Source of the DNA: Rivularia sp963920925 | Lineage (GTDB): Bacteria > Cyanobacteriota > Cyanobacteriia > Cyanobacteriales > Nostocaceae | Assembly: GCF_963920925.1 (NCBI RefSeq) | Contig: NZ_CAWUDI010000016.1 | Coordinates: forward strand, 62,001 to 126,000 | Length of the DNA: 64,000 nucleotides | Reading direction: 5' to 3' | Shown here: positions 26,087 to 34,606 of the stretch, piece by piece | How the letters are laid out: every line of letters begins with the position of its first letter | How positions within the stretch are numbered: the first letter of the stretch is position 1 | The notes under the pieces: generated by a model | What the model saw: the letters and a program-made list of their open reading frames with translations, nothing else | Database searches by the model: none | What the model was told of the DNA's origin: nothing | Program-made: the position numbers and the translations under genes

Positions 26087-26794
26087 ATGGCGGGAAAGTT
26101 AGTTATGATTCAACATTTACAACAAAAAGTATCGCCTAAAATTCTATTAGTTGATAGCTATGAAATATTTTTGAGTGGAACAGTAAAGATATTACGTTAT
26201 TGTTATCCTGATGCTAAAATCTATGCTGCTACAACTGTAGAAAAAGCTTTATATCTAATTGCAAAAATTAAGCCAGAGTTAGTTATTACCGATATTTGTG
26301 TTGCACAAAATATTGGGGGAGCAATCCAGATTAATAATGGAATGCAGCTTCTGAAAAAATTATTAACTAATTATCCTCAAATTAATATACTAGTACAAAG
26401 TACTTATATTAATACTTTAGTGCGAATCAAGTCGGAAATTGACAAACATCCATCGGGTTTTGTAGTTGCGGATAAATGTCTTTCTACTCAGGAAACATTA
26501 AATAGAGTTAATTGGGCTTTGCAGGGATTGACTCATACTAAAGATATCAAAGCAATTAATTCTGGAATAGAATTGAAACCAGAGTGGTTAAGGTTGCTTA
26601 ATTTAGCATTTGAAGAAGGTTTGCAAGATAAAGCAATTGCTGCACATATTTGTGTTTCCGAGCGAATGGTACGTCACTATTGGTATAAATTACAAGAAGT
26701 CTTAGATATAAATATTGATGAACTAAAAAATCAAGGAAAGAACCTTCGAGTTATAACTCATATTCGAGCAAGAGAAGAAGGTTTTATTGATTAG
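26087..26794 (+). CDS. response-regulator-like transcription factor with atypical receiver
   Basis: A 235-residue two-domain protein. The receiver-like domain keeps the phospho-acceptor candidate Asp69 in LVITDI and the switch Lys130 (VVADK), but the usual acidic pair near the N-terminus is reduced to Asp23-Ser24 (ILLVDSYE). The C-terminal 70 residues form a LuxR-like helix-turn-helix (LAFEEGLQDKAIAAHICVSE then RMVRHYWYKL). Substitution of one acidic residue may lower Mg binding, so the receiver could work independently of classical phosphorylation; it could equally keep weak activity. There is no adjacent histidine kinase. A start at the internal ATG 26105 is also possible. It is an isolated plus-strand gene. 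Confidence 0.75.
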   Translation: MAGKLVMIQHLQQKVSPKILLVDSYEIFLSGTVKILRYCYPDAKIYAATTVEKALYLIAKIKPELVITDICVAQNIGGAIQINNGMQLLKKLLTNYPQINILVQSTYINTLVRIKSEIDKHPSGFVVADKCLSTQETLNRVNWALQGLTHTKDIKAINSGIELKPEWLRLLNLAFEEGLQDKAIAAHICVSERMVRHYWYKLQEVLDINIDELKNQGKNLRVITHIRAREEGFID

Positions 26795-26971
26795 TCTTTC
26801 GTACATATTTCGTAAAATTTGCTCTTGTATCCGATAAATAAATAGGGATGATTGTTGTATTCAAACAATCGAAATAATTCTTATATTTTTACAAATTTAT
26901 ATCTTGATAAGTGTATAAAATCATAAATTTATAAGTTTTATTATCCCTTAATTATTTTAGGAGTAAATCAT

Positions 26972-27073
26972 ATGAAGTCTGTTATATTGACATCTGCAAT
27001 CCTTTCATTAGCAGCAGTGGTATATAGTCCAGAAGTAAATGCGAGTAGCATACCTGACTATGTATCTAACTAG
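26972..27073 (+). CDS. 33-residue secreted peptide or truncated leader
   Basis: An ATG with a good ribosome binding site (TTAGGAG, eight bases upstream) opens a 33-codon frame. The product is a textbook signal peptide, MKSVILTSAILSLAAVVYSP then EVNA, followed by only SSIPDYVSN. Its start resembles that of the gene at 27642 (MNKLSLNVVMLGLGVMAYAP then KVNAAN). The stop codon directly abuts a CGCTTCGCGG unit and an AAGTAAG repeat run. It is either a very small exported peptide or the surviving leader of a paralogue of the 27642 gene cut off by repeat insertion. Confidence 0.45.
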   Translation: MKSVILTSAILSLAAVVYSPEVNASSIPDYVSN

Positions 27074-27083
27074 TACCGCTTCG

Positions 27084-27118
27084 CGGAAGTAAGAAGTAAG
27101 AAGTAAGAAGTAAGAAGT
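27084..27118. repeat. AAGTAAG heptamer tandem repeat
   Basis: About four to five copies of the heptamer GAAGTAA, directly after the 33-codon frame. This is the same class of short tandem repeat seen at 10279 and 29466. Confidence 0.8.
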
Positions 27119-27201
27119 TTGATTTTCTAAGCTTTTCAGCCATTTTTAATGGTTGCCTTATTTACGCCGACTTGTACTAGGTTACAGAGCAAAATATAAA
27201 T

Positions 27202-27384
27202 ATGGCTGGAAGCAATCGCCATATATCGACATCGAATAAATGTAGCCAAGATACTACTAATACTAACTACCAATTGACTTCTGGAGATTTTCTAATTTAT
27301 TTTTTATTTTTTATAATATGTTTGATATTGTTATTTCAGCTTTGGTTGGATTATAATCTTTCTAAAACGAAAAAACACTATTAG
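27202..27384 (+). CDS. possible 60-residue single-span membrane protein
   Basis: A 60-codon frame with a polar Ser/Thr/Asn-rich first half and then one strong hydrophobic span (FLIYFLFFIICLILLFQLWL) ending in a basic tail (SKTKKHY). The charge pattern fits an N-out/C-in tail-anchored small protein. No ribosome binding site is obvious and no homologue is recognised, so it may be non-functional. Confidence 0.35.
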   Translation: MAGSNRHISTSNKCSQDTTNTNYQLTSGDFLIYFLFFIICLILLFQLWLDYNLSKTKKHY

Positions 27385-27641
27385 TAGTATATAAACATTT
27401 GTATAATTTTATTCTCCAATTTAGTTTTCTTTTAACTAAAACCGTATTTGTGATGTTAAATTGACAATCGGTAAACCTTAATCGGTAATTTACCGGAAAT
27501 TTTTCATAAACATTCGACATTATGCCTATCTGTAAAAATAAATTATTCTGCCAGTTTAAATAATCATAGTGATTTGGATTGATTTTAGCTGTATTAGGAT
27601 TTGTACCCAAGCATTTCCCCAGTATCACAGGAGACGGAAAA

Positions 27642-28274
27642 ATGAATAAGTTATCACTAAATGTTGTAATGCTTGGATTAGGAGTAATGGCATATGCTCC
27701 AAAGGTTAATGCAGCAAATGCATTTTCTCTCCCGCAATTATTTACAACACCAGCAGAATTTGTCTCGCTGTTTACTCAAGCAAATGTTGATAATTCTGTA
27801 GTCGCGACTTCTGGATGGAAACAGTTTTATTCAGATGAAGGGAATTTTTCAATTTTTGTACCCAGCAAATCTATAACTAACTTAAATTCTAAAAGTGAAG
27901 ATTACTCTATAAATATTTATCATACAGATACTAAAAAAAGCTCGTATATAGTTGGTTACGTTGATTATCATAATGACTTAAGTAACTTAACAGTCGGTGA
28001 AGTTTATCAGAAGTTTTTGAATGAATTCTTAGGTGCTGATGTCAAATTTATTAACCAGCAAGATATTACCTTGGGTAAATATCCCGGCATAGAAGTAGAA
28101 TATAAAAACGACGATCAAAAAGCAGTTGCTAAAAGTCGGTTATTTTTAGTAGGACAAAGATTGTATATTTTAGATATCTCTAATTATAAAGCTGGAGACG
28201 CTAATCAATTTTTTAATTCTTTTCGGTTGGAGAAGAATATTAAAGAAAACGAGAGCGAGATTGCTCTTAACTGA
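27642..28274 (+). CDS. secreted PsbP/DUF1795-like hypothetical protein
   Basis: A 210-residue protein with a signal peptide (cleavage after APKVNAA). A soluble domain begins GWKQFYSDEGNFSIFVPSKS and ends FNSFRLEKN. The opening Trp-Phe-Tyr pattern, a central LGKYPGIEVEYKN strand pair and the closing FxxSF motif are typical of the PsbP-like fold widespread in cyanobacterial exported proteins. The ATG at 27642 is preceded by GGAGACGG, a good ribosome binding site; the frame extends upstream to 27579 but those residues look non-coding. No partner is adjacent. A specific function cannot be assigned; binding to a membrane complex is a possibility from the family. Confidence 0.65.
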   Translation: MNKLSLNVVMLGLGVMAYAPKVNAANAFSLPQLFTTPAEFVSLFTQANVDNSVVATSGWKQFYSDEGNFSIFVPSKSITNLNSKSEDYSINIYHTDTKKSSYIVGYVDYHNDLSNLTVGEVYQKFLNEFLGADVKFINQQDITLGKYPGIEVEYKNDDQKAVAKSRLFLVGQRLYILDISNYKAGDANQFFNSFRLEKNIKENESEIALN

Positions 28275-28308
28275 AATATTGCAAAATTCTCGATAAATCA
28301 TAATAAAC

Positions 28309-28370
28309 CCGGTTTCTTGCTAGTTGCACAACTAAAAAATCATGTTTTAGCGAAAAGAAACCGGATTTTT
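28309..28370 (+). terminator. probable intrinsic terminator, long-loop hairpin
   Basis: The arms CCGGTTTCTT and AAGAAACCGG pair perfectly around a long AT-rich loop, followed by ATTTTT. It lies 35 bases after the stop of the PsbP-like gene and is the only stop signal for it. Confidence 0.65.
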
Positions 28371-28513
28371 GACATCATAATAATCTCAACAATGCTCGCT
28401 ATGTGAATCAAGCTGCAACGATTGAATCGACGATTGGCAGCTTAAAAATTTATCAACATCTACGTCTACCCTTCGAGAGTGAGGGCGTTTAAAGCGTTTA
28501 AATTTATCAACTA

Positions 28514-28942
28514 TCAATCAATAACTATTTCTTCACCCATTCGCTCTTCCAAAAGATCCATTAATTCATCCACATCTCGATCAACTTGTTCAAAACAAAC
28601 GGGTGGCGGAGTTTCTGGTTCAAAATAAACTAACTTAATTTGCTCTTTACCAATACCTATCATCAAAACTTCCACTTCAGGTTTATGATTCTTAACTAAA
28701 CCCAAAATTTCCTGAAGCTTATTATCAACATTATCGTTAAACTTTTCAATTGCCTCTTCAGGGCAATATACAAAATGCGGTTTTGGTTGCAAATCAATAC
28801 CGATAGTACCCTGACTATCACCATTTTGCTGCCAAAGTGCCCAACTTAGCGCCGCTAATTCAAGATGATGCGCTTTCACAAATTTGTCCAGCTGATGCAG
28901 CCATTTCGGTTGGGGTGTATCGGGTTGAGTGGTACCAAACAT
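28514..28942 (-). CDS. ccmS: probable beta-carboxysome assembly chaperone CcmS
   Basis: A protein of about 142 residues that matches, by memory of family sequences, the cyanobacterial CcmS type. CcmS is proposed to assist assembly of beta-carboxysome shell proteins. The conserved stretches are LDKFVKAHHLELAALSWAL, GTIGIDLQPKPHFVYCP, VLMIGIGKEQIKLVYFEPET and PPPVCFEQV. The frame extends to 29020, but those extra codons (MDSLNQESPWIYPG) are encoded by the end of the mobile-element remnant, so the ATG at 28942 (MFGTTQPDTPQPKW) is taken as the true start; no ribosome binding site is clear. The gene is isolated from other carboxysome genes here. The element end now forms its immediate upstream DNA. 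Confidence 0.65.
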   Translation of the reverse strand: MFGTTQPDTPQPKWLHQLDKFVKAHHLELAALSWALWQQNGDSQGTIGIDLQPKPHFVYCPEEAIEKFNDNVDNKLQEILGLVKNHKPEVEVLMIGIGKEQIKLVYFEPETPPPVCFEQVDRDVDELMDLLEERMGEEIVID

Positions 28943-28969
28943 GATTATATCTGTAGAATACGCAGTCTT

Positions 28970-29442
28970 TTGACACTCTCCGGGATAAATCCACGGAGAT
29001 TCTTGGTTCAACGAGTCCACTTAGTTTAGATCCCTTGCAGTATCTAAACCAGAGGTGGTTCTCTCCTCAAGCTTTAACTTTCCGAGTGCCCCTCGGTAGT
29101 TGAGCCACTCGACACCGGGCACAGCCGGTGTCCAAGTGGCGTTGGATTGTTCCAAAATTTGTTTTGTTAAAAATTCTGTGTCGTCTAGTTTCCATGAAGA
29201 TTTTACCTATTCCTGGTAAAAAACTAGAACTATGGAATAGAACCCACCAATCTTCAATTGTCAAGGTACAGATTGCCGCTAGGCATTTGGGTTTTTATAC
29301 AGGTTAATTACCGTTCCTGTTAGTGTTATTGTATCATGAAAGGTTAAAACCTTTCCACTCGTTTTAGTCTAACGACTCACTCCGTGAACATCTCCGGGAT
29401 AAATCCACGGAGTTTTAGTCTAACGACTCACTTCGTGAACAA
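28970..29442 (-). mobile_element. decayed IS200/IS605-like element without transposase
   Basis: Read on the minus strand, the segment ends with a hairpin CTCCGTGG...CCGGAG and GTGTCAAAAG, preceded by GGACTCGTTGAACCAAGAAT. That layout is the right-end pattern of cyanobacterial IS605/TnpB elements. The same hairpin recurs as a direct copy at 29392-29412, flanked by two near-identical units beginning GTTTTAGTCTAACGACTCAC (29361 and 29412). The interior (29050-29170) is GC-rich with structured palindromes (for example GACACCGGGC...GCCGGTGTC), resembling the guide-RNA scaffold region found at the 3' end of tnpB genes. No transposase or TnpB frame remains; 29067-29264 on the minus strand is open but encodes nothing recognisable. 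Confidence 0.5.
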
Positions 29443-29842
29443 CTTCATCTTTGTATAATCATCTCACAGTTAGCAGTTAACAGTTAACAGTGAGCAGTGA
29501 GCAGTTAGCAGTTACCAGTTACCAGTTACCAGTAAATAGTTAAATCTTAATTCTCATCTTGCTTGTGTTTTGCCCTTGCACTCGCCGCATCAATCAATTT
29601 CAAAGGTGATATATAAAGTACGTTAAAGTTCACCGAGATGCATCATTATCGTTAAGCCCATATTCCCGCCTCGGAATCAATGCCTGCATTCATATACAAG
29701 CTAAAAATTTTACCCAGTCTGCCGCAATCAGACTTTATATATAAGCCTGGGAATTTATTCCAAGGCGGTTTATAAGGCTTATCGAAAATAGCGAACAAGT
29801 CAGTTCAAAACCAATTGATTCCAACTGCTCACTGATAACTGC
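29443..29842. repeat. short tandem repeats and spacer before the 309-residue membrane protein
   Basis: From 29466 to 29533 run about nine 7-base units of the type CAGTTA(A/G/C) with variants CAGTGAG and CAGTTAC. More units of the same type occur at 29827-29905 and continue into the end of the next gene. The part between (29540-29820) has no supported gene. Confidence 0.75.
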
Positions 29843-30772
29843 TCACTGCTCACTGATAACTGATGACTGCTCGCTGTTAACTGGCAACTGCTCGCTGCTT
29901 GCTGGTAACAGCAGTTGTTTCGGTTTGAGATGCGCTTTCATCCGAATCAGTAAAAATGTGATTGGAATACTTAAAATAAAACCAGTGACAATAAAAAACA
30001 TCCAAATAAAATGCCATTCCAAAATTCCTTCAACTCCGGCAATTTCATAAAAGAAGCGATTATTCGCGATTAATTTGGGAGTTGATTTGTTTTTGGGAAT
30101 CTCAAACAAAAATTCGTAATATGGATAATGGTCGTTACTAACTTGTCCGCCGTTAGCTGCTATAAATAAATATGGTTGCTGATTTTTATCTTCTGCTTCA
30201 ACTACTATTCCTTCAAGTCGCTTTCCATCACCTTTAGATACTAAATCTCCGCTGGCTGAATCCGATGTAAATTCACCGTTATATCCCGGCTTTCCTTCGT
30301 ATAAAAGTTCGGTTTTTTCTAAATCATTATATAAAGAATTTAGTTTATCTAGAGAAATATAAGAAGTCTTTTTTTGTAACTTTCCTTTTTCAGACAGAGT
30401 TAGAAGAATACGAGTGCTATCTGCTTGCAACAGCGCTTCGCGAACGCAATTTTCTGTGTTGCATTTTCCCGTACCGCAGCTGCTCTCAACATTTTCAATT
30501 CCTGACTGTATATCTTTTATGCATGAGCTTGAGGTATCTATTTTAAAAATTCTGCTCCCATCATTTCTTTTTATGCTAGAAACGGGAGTAATTGAACGAA
30601 TTTTCTCAAATTCTTCAACTTTTTGCGGCAATTCAGGAGGATTGAAATAATATCCCCAATAAGATTTAGAAATTAATATAGAAGCGATAAAGCCAGCAAA
30701 AACAGTACTACCAAAAGTAAGTGAAAATGCTAGTATGATTCCAAAAGGTTTTGGATGAGAATTATTCTTCAT
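29843..30772 (-). CDS. two-span membrane protein of unknown function with repeat-encoded C-terminus
   Basis: A 309-residue protein anchored by a hydrophobic segment at about 10-33 and another at about 250-277, leaving a soluble loop of about 215 residues, presumably outside the cytoplasm. That loop has four closely spaced cysteines (SSCIKDIQSG, SSCGTGKCNTENC) that could bind a metal or form disulfides. Later segments (PYLFIAANGGQVSNDHYPYY and EFLFEIPK) look beta-rich. The last 18 residues (SSEQLPVNSEQSSVISEQ) are a translation of the neighbouring CAGTTAA/CAGTGAG repeats, so the natural C-terminus has been extended or replaced. No family is recognised. It is downstream of the ABC exporter on the same strand with about 190 bases between. 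Confidence 0.6.
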   Translation of the reverse strand: MKNNSHPKPFGIILAFSLTFGSTVFAGFIASILISKSYWGYYFNPPELPQKVEEFEKIRSITPVSSIKRNDGSRIFKIDTSSSCIKDIQSGIENVESSCGTGKCNTENCVREALLQADSTRILLTLSEKGKLQKKTSYISLDKLNSLYNDLEKTELLYEGKPGYNGEFTSDSASGDLVSKGDGKRLEGIVVEAEDKNQQPYLFIAANGGQVSNDHYPYYEFLFEIPKNKSTPKLIANNRFFYEIAGVEGILEWHFIWMFFIVTGFILSIPITFLLIRMKAHLKPKQLLLPASSEQLPVNSEQSSVISEQ

Positions 30773-30965
30773 CAGTAGAATTAATGTTAGCTAATAACAC
30801 TGTTATAACTACTAATAGTGTTTCTATCAAGTTATATAATGTCCGGAAGGAACCATTATCAGTTAGTAGCAATGTTGGGTTACGACACGAATATATAAAA
30901 TTTCGTTACAAATCTAATTTGCTTTTGGTGTCTAACCCAACCTACAAACTGCTCACTGTTAACTG

Positions 30966-32786
30966 CTAACTGATTACTGACTTCAACCCGGATTGTACTC
31001 GCCACAAACTTGCGTAAATTCCGTTGTGTTCGAGTAATTCTTCATGAGTACCGGATTCTACGATTTCGCCGTATTCTACTACATATATGCGGTCGGAATT
31101 GCGAATTGTAGAAAGACGGTGAGCGATCGCAATGGTTGTTCTATCTACGGTAATTCGTTCTAAAGAGCGGGCGATCGCCGCTTCTGTTTCGTTATCTACG
31201 GCTGAGGTGGCTTCGTCTAATATGAGGATGGGCGGATTTTTTAATATTGCTCTGGCAATGGCTATCCTTTGTCTTTGCCCACCGGATAATTTTTGTCCGC
31301 GCTCGCCGACTATTGTTTCGTAGCCTTGGGGTAGCATATTGATAAATTCGTGGGCTTCGGCGACTTTGGCGGCTGTGATGATTTCTTTGTCGTTGGCGTT
31401 GAAGCTGCCATAAGAGATATTTTCGGCTACGGTACCGTGAAACAAAAATACGTCTTGGCTTACCAAACCGATGCAGCGGCGTAAATCTTGCAGGTTTATA
31501 TCTTGTAGATCGATGTTATCAACGGTAATTGTTCCGGAAGTGATTTCGTAAAATCGCAGCAATAATTTAACTAAAGTGCTTTTACCCGAACCCGTGGAAC
31601 CTACAATGGCAATAGTTTGTCCTGCGGGTATTTCTAAAGATAGATTTTTGATTACTGGCTGTCTATCGTGATAGGCAAAAGTAACGTTATTAAACTTGAT
31701 TTCGCCGCGTACTTTTTCAATCGGTAAGTCTACATTTCCGGGATTAATCGTAATAGGAGTATCCAGCAAATTCATGACGCGATTTGTGGAAGCCATCGCC
31801 CTTTGATATAAATCGAAAGTTTGTCCTAATCTAGTCAAAGGCCAAAGTAATCTTTGAGTTAAAAAGACTAATACGCTGTAAGTTCCTACAGACATATTAC
31901 CGTTAACTGCCGACATTCCGCCAAATAATAACAGCGCCGTAAACCCAATTAAAATTAACATTCTAATTAAGGGTACAAAAGCAGCAGAAAGTTTAATGGC
32001 TTTACCATTACTGCGGCGATAAGCTTCACTTTCCGATTCTAAACGTTTGCTTTCATATTCTTCAGCAGTAAAACTTTTAATAGTAGTAATACCGCCTAAA
32101 TTATTAGACAAACGCGAGTTAAGAAAACTTAGCTTTTCGCGAACGTCGGCGTAACGCGGTTCGAGTAAATCTTGATAAGCAAACGTTCCCCAAAGAATAA
32201 ACGGAATCGGTAACATGGTCATCCATGCCACGTTAGGAGCTAAAATAAAGAATGCACCACCAAGAATTATAATAGTTGTGGCAGTTTGCAATATATCGTT
32301 AGCTCCCACATCCAGAAAGCGCTCCAGTTGGTTGATATCATCGCTCAAGATCGACATCAAACCGCCGGTACTGCGTTCTTCAAAGTAGGCTAATTCTAGA
32401 TTTTGTAAATGTTTATAGGCATTCAAGCGCAAATCGTGCTGAATAGTTTGCGCCAAATTACGCCATAGTGTTTCTAAAGCATACTCAAAAACCGACTCCA
32501 ATACCCAAATCACAACCGTTAGCAAAGAAATTATTAAAAATTGCCAAAAAATATCAGTGATTCCCCAACTGGCAATGATAGAATCTTCCTGTTTGACAAC
32601 AACATCAACGGCGAAGCCAATTAATACCGGAGGTGCCAAGTCGAATAGCCTATTGAGAATAGAACAAACTACCGCGAGCCGAATTTTTTGGCGATAATCA
32701 TGTCCGTAGTCAAGCAAGCGTTTCAACGGATGCGCTGAATCCCTACGCTGTTTTTGCAACCGATTGGATTTAAGTACTTGAGCCAC
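30966..32786 (-). CDS. ABC exporter, fused permease and ATPase (MsbA/LmrA type)
   Basis: A 606-residue half-transporter. Residues about 20-320 hold six transmembrane helices of the type I exporter fold (motif ERSTGGLMSILSDDINQLER in the first intracellular loop). The C-terminal ATPase has Walker A GSTGSGKST, a Q-loop in GLVSQDVFLF, the signature LSGGQRQRIAIARA, Walker B ILILDEATSAVD and the switch His in IAIAHRLS, all intact. It would work as a homodimer exporting a hydrophobic compound, lipid or peptide; cargo is unknown. Its final residues (SGLKSVIS) sit against short repeats. It is one of several similar exporters expected in a Nostocales genome. Confidence 0.93.
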   Translation of the reverse strand: MAQVLKSNRLQKQRRDSAHPLKRLLDYGHDYRQKIRLAVVCSILNRLFDLAPPVLIGFAVDVVVKQEDSIIASWGITDIFWQFLIISLLTVVIWVLESVFEYALETLWRNLAQTIQHDLRLNAYKHLQNLELAYFEERSTGGLMSILSDDINQLERFLDVGANDILQTATTIIILGGAFFILAPNVAWMTMLPIPFILWGTFAYQDLLEPRYADVREKLSFLNSRLSNNLGGITTIKSFTAEEYESKRLESESEAYRRSNGKAIKLSAAFVPLIRMLILIGFTALLLFGGMSAVNGNMSVGTYSVLVFLTQRLLWPLTRLGQTFDLYQRAMASTNRVMNLLDTPITINPGNVDLPIEKVRGEIKFNNVTFAYHDRQPVIKNLSLEIPAGQTIAIVGSTGSGKSTLVKLLLRFYEITSGTITVDNIDLQDINLQDLRRCIGLVSQDVFLFHGTVAENISYGSFNANDKEIITAAKVAEAHEFINMLPQGYETIVGERGQKLSGGQRQRIAIARAILKNPPILILDEATSAVDNETEAAIARSLERITVDRTTIAIAHRLSTIRNSDRIYVVEYGEIVESGTHEELLEHNGIYASLWRVQSGLKSVIS

Positions 32787-33024
32787 AATTTTAGGTAAAT
32801 GCTAGGAACTTATCTTAACATGAAATCAATGAACAATTATCAATTATCAATGATTTGTAGTCTGGGAAGTTTGAAATAGTTTTTAATTTCTCCACCGCTT
32901 TATAGATTCATAATTACTTTCACCATTTACTTTAAGAGTATAAATTGGGCAATAATTATACTGGATTGATAATTGGTAATTGATAACTGATAACTGAATA
33001 ACTAACATAAAAAGGAGTAATAAA

Positions 33025-33873
33025 TTGAAGAATCAACAATTAGGTGGATTGCAATCGGCAATCGCAGGGGTTGTATTGTCATTAGTGCTTATTTTTGCTC
33101 TGAATGCATTTGTAATTATTAATCCCGGTCAAGCCGGAGTTTTGAGTATATTAGGAAAAGCTCAAGATGGTGCTTTACTTGAAGGTATTCATTTCAAACC
33201 ACCACTAATTTCTAATGTCGATGTATACGATGTGACAGTACAGAAATACGAAATTCCCGCCCAAAGTTCTACCAAAGATTTGCAAGAATTGACGGCAAAA
33301 TTTGCAATCAACTTTCGGATAGATTCCGTAGAAGTTGTGGAAATTAGAAGAAAGCAGGGAAGTTTACAAAATATCGTCTCGAAAATTATTGCACCGCAAA
33401 CTCAGGAATCTTTTAAAGTTGCCGCAGCGAGAAGAACGGTAGAAGAAGCTATTACCAAAAGAGAAGAGTTGAAAAATGATTTTGATAACGCTTTAAGTGA
33501 ACGTTTGGAAAAATATGGAGTAATTGTTTTAGATACTAGCGTCATTGACTTAACCTTCTCCCCCGAATTTGCCAAAGCAGTTGAAGACAAGCAAATTGCC
33601 GAGCAGCGTTCGCAAAGAGCAGTTTATGTAGCAGCAGAAGCCGAGCAAGAAGCATTCGCGGACATTAACCGCGCTAGAGGTAGAGCAGAAGCCCAAAAAC
33701 TGTTAGCTGAAACTTTGAAAGCTCAAGGTGGACAGTTAGTGTTACAAAAAGAAGCTATTGAAGCCTGGAAAAGTGGAGGCGCTCAAATGCCAAGAGTTTT
33801 AGTCATGGGGAATGAGTCTGAAGGTGGCGTGCCATTTTTGTTTAATTTAAGTAACATACAAGATCAATCGTAA
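33025..33873 (+). CDS. prohibitin-family (SPFH/Band 7) membrane protein
   Basis: A 282-residue prohibitin homologue. A single N-terminal membrane span (about residues 12-32) is followed by the Band 7 domain (VIINPGQAGVLSILGKAQDG, then GIHFKPPLI) and a long coiled coil (KAVEDKQIAEQRSQRAVYVA to LAETLKAQGG). Prohibitins form ring-shaped membrane scaffolds that stabilise membrane proteins and moderate FtsH-type proteolysis; cyanobacterial forms are found in thylakoid and cytoplasmic membranes. The start is TTG, chosen because AAGGAG lies eight bases upstream and the family N-terminus aligns. It stands alone and precedes the DUF1824 gene by 70 bases. Confidence 0.9.
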   Translation: MKNQQLGGLQSAIAGVVLSLVLIFALNAFVIINPGQAGVLSILGKAQDGALLEGIHFKPPLISNVDVYDVTVQKYEIPAQSSTKDLQELTAKFAINFRIDSVEVVEIRRKQGSLQNIVSKIIAPQTQESFKVAAARRTVEEAITKREELKNDFDNALSERLEKYGVIVLDTSVIDLTFSPEFAKAVEDKQIAEQRSQRAVYVAAEAEQEAFADINRARGRAEAQKLLAETLKAQGGQLVLQKEAIEAWKSGGAQMPRVLVMGNESEGGVPFLFNLSNIQDQS

Positions 33874-33943
33874 CTGTAAATTTTTGGTAGAGTAGAAGCT
33901 CTACGCCATACCAAGTAAACCCCTAGTTGATTCAAGTTAGGCT

Positions 33944-34360
33944 ATGACAAGCAAACCCCAAACCCAAATTACGGTTGAAGAAGCCAAGAAAATATTGAGT
34001 AAATATGACTTCGTTGATGTTGCAGCCCAACTGAAGCCATCAGATAAAATTTCAGTCCGTGGGGCTTTGACTTTGCTTGCGAATCTTTGCGATTATCAAA
34101 TTCTGGGTATTTCTGCCGATACCACCGAAGAAGGAATAAAAGCAATGGAAAGCTATTCCAAAGCATTGGGATACGAGCCTCCGAGTAATTTACCATCAAT
34201 TGAAGGTCCCGTTTACATTAAATTAAATGGTAAAAATGGCTTGTGCTACATAGATGGCTACATGGGGCATCATCGTGGGGTTTTAGTTTCTTGTCAGTCT
34301 TCTTCCGAAGGTGGAATGAACCATATGTACGGACATTTACCTTTAGATTTATTTGATTAA
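33944..34360 (+). CDS. DUF1824 family cyanobacterial protein
   Basis: A 138-residue soluble protein of the DUF1824 family, confined largely to cyanobacteria and algae. The two characteristic halves are visible: an N-terminal helical part (VDVAAQLKPSDKISVRGALT then LLANLCDYQILGISA) and a C-terminal beta part (GPVYIKLNGKNGLCYIDGY then HHRGVLVSCQS). No catalytic residues are evident and the function is unknown. It lies 70 bases downstream of the prohibitin gene and may be co-transcribed with it. Confidence 0.85.
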   Translation: MTSKPQTQITVEEAKKILSKYDFVDVAAQLKPSDKISVRGALTLLANLCDYQILGISADTTEEGIKAMESYSKALGYEPPSNLPSIEGPVYIKLNGKNGLCYIDGYMGHHRGVLVSCQSSSEGGMNHMYGHLPLDLFD

Positions 34361-34443
34361 ATTATCTTGGTAATCGGGCATTGGGCATTGAATATTACAA
34401 TGCATACGGGTTTCAATAATCTCATTGCGCCTTAAATATTGAG

Positions 34444-34490
34444 AAGCCGTAATGCGTCACTATTTGTTGTTGCATTACGGCTTTCAGTAT
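34444..34490 (+). terminator. perfect 12-bp hairpin, probable terminator
   Basis: AAGCCGTAATGC (34444-34455) and GCATTACGGCTT (34472-34483) pair perfectly around a 16-base loop, followed by TCAGTATTTG. It lies 84 bases past the DUF1824 stop. The U-tract is weak, so it could instead be a dispersed palindrome. Confidence 0.5.
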
Positions 34491-34606
34491 TTGTTATCTA
34501 CGAAAAAAAGTGTACTGACTCTAATACCTAAGCTATCTTATAACATGGTGTCTTGGAATATAAAGCACCTGATTTAAAAAAACTAAAACCTAAAATCTAA
34601 AATCCT

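Noticed and set aside
29067..29264. 65-codon minus-strand frame inside the IS200/IS605-like relic
   Set aside because: The translation does not resemble TnpA or TnpB, and the DNA is better explained by structured RNA-like palindromes.
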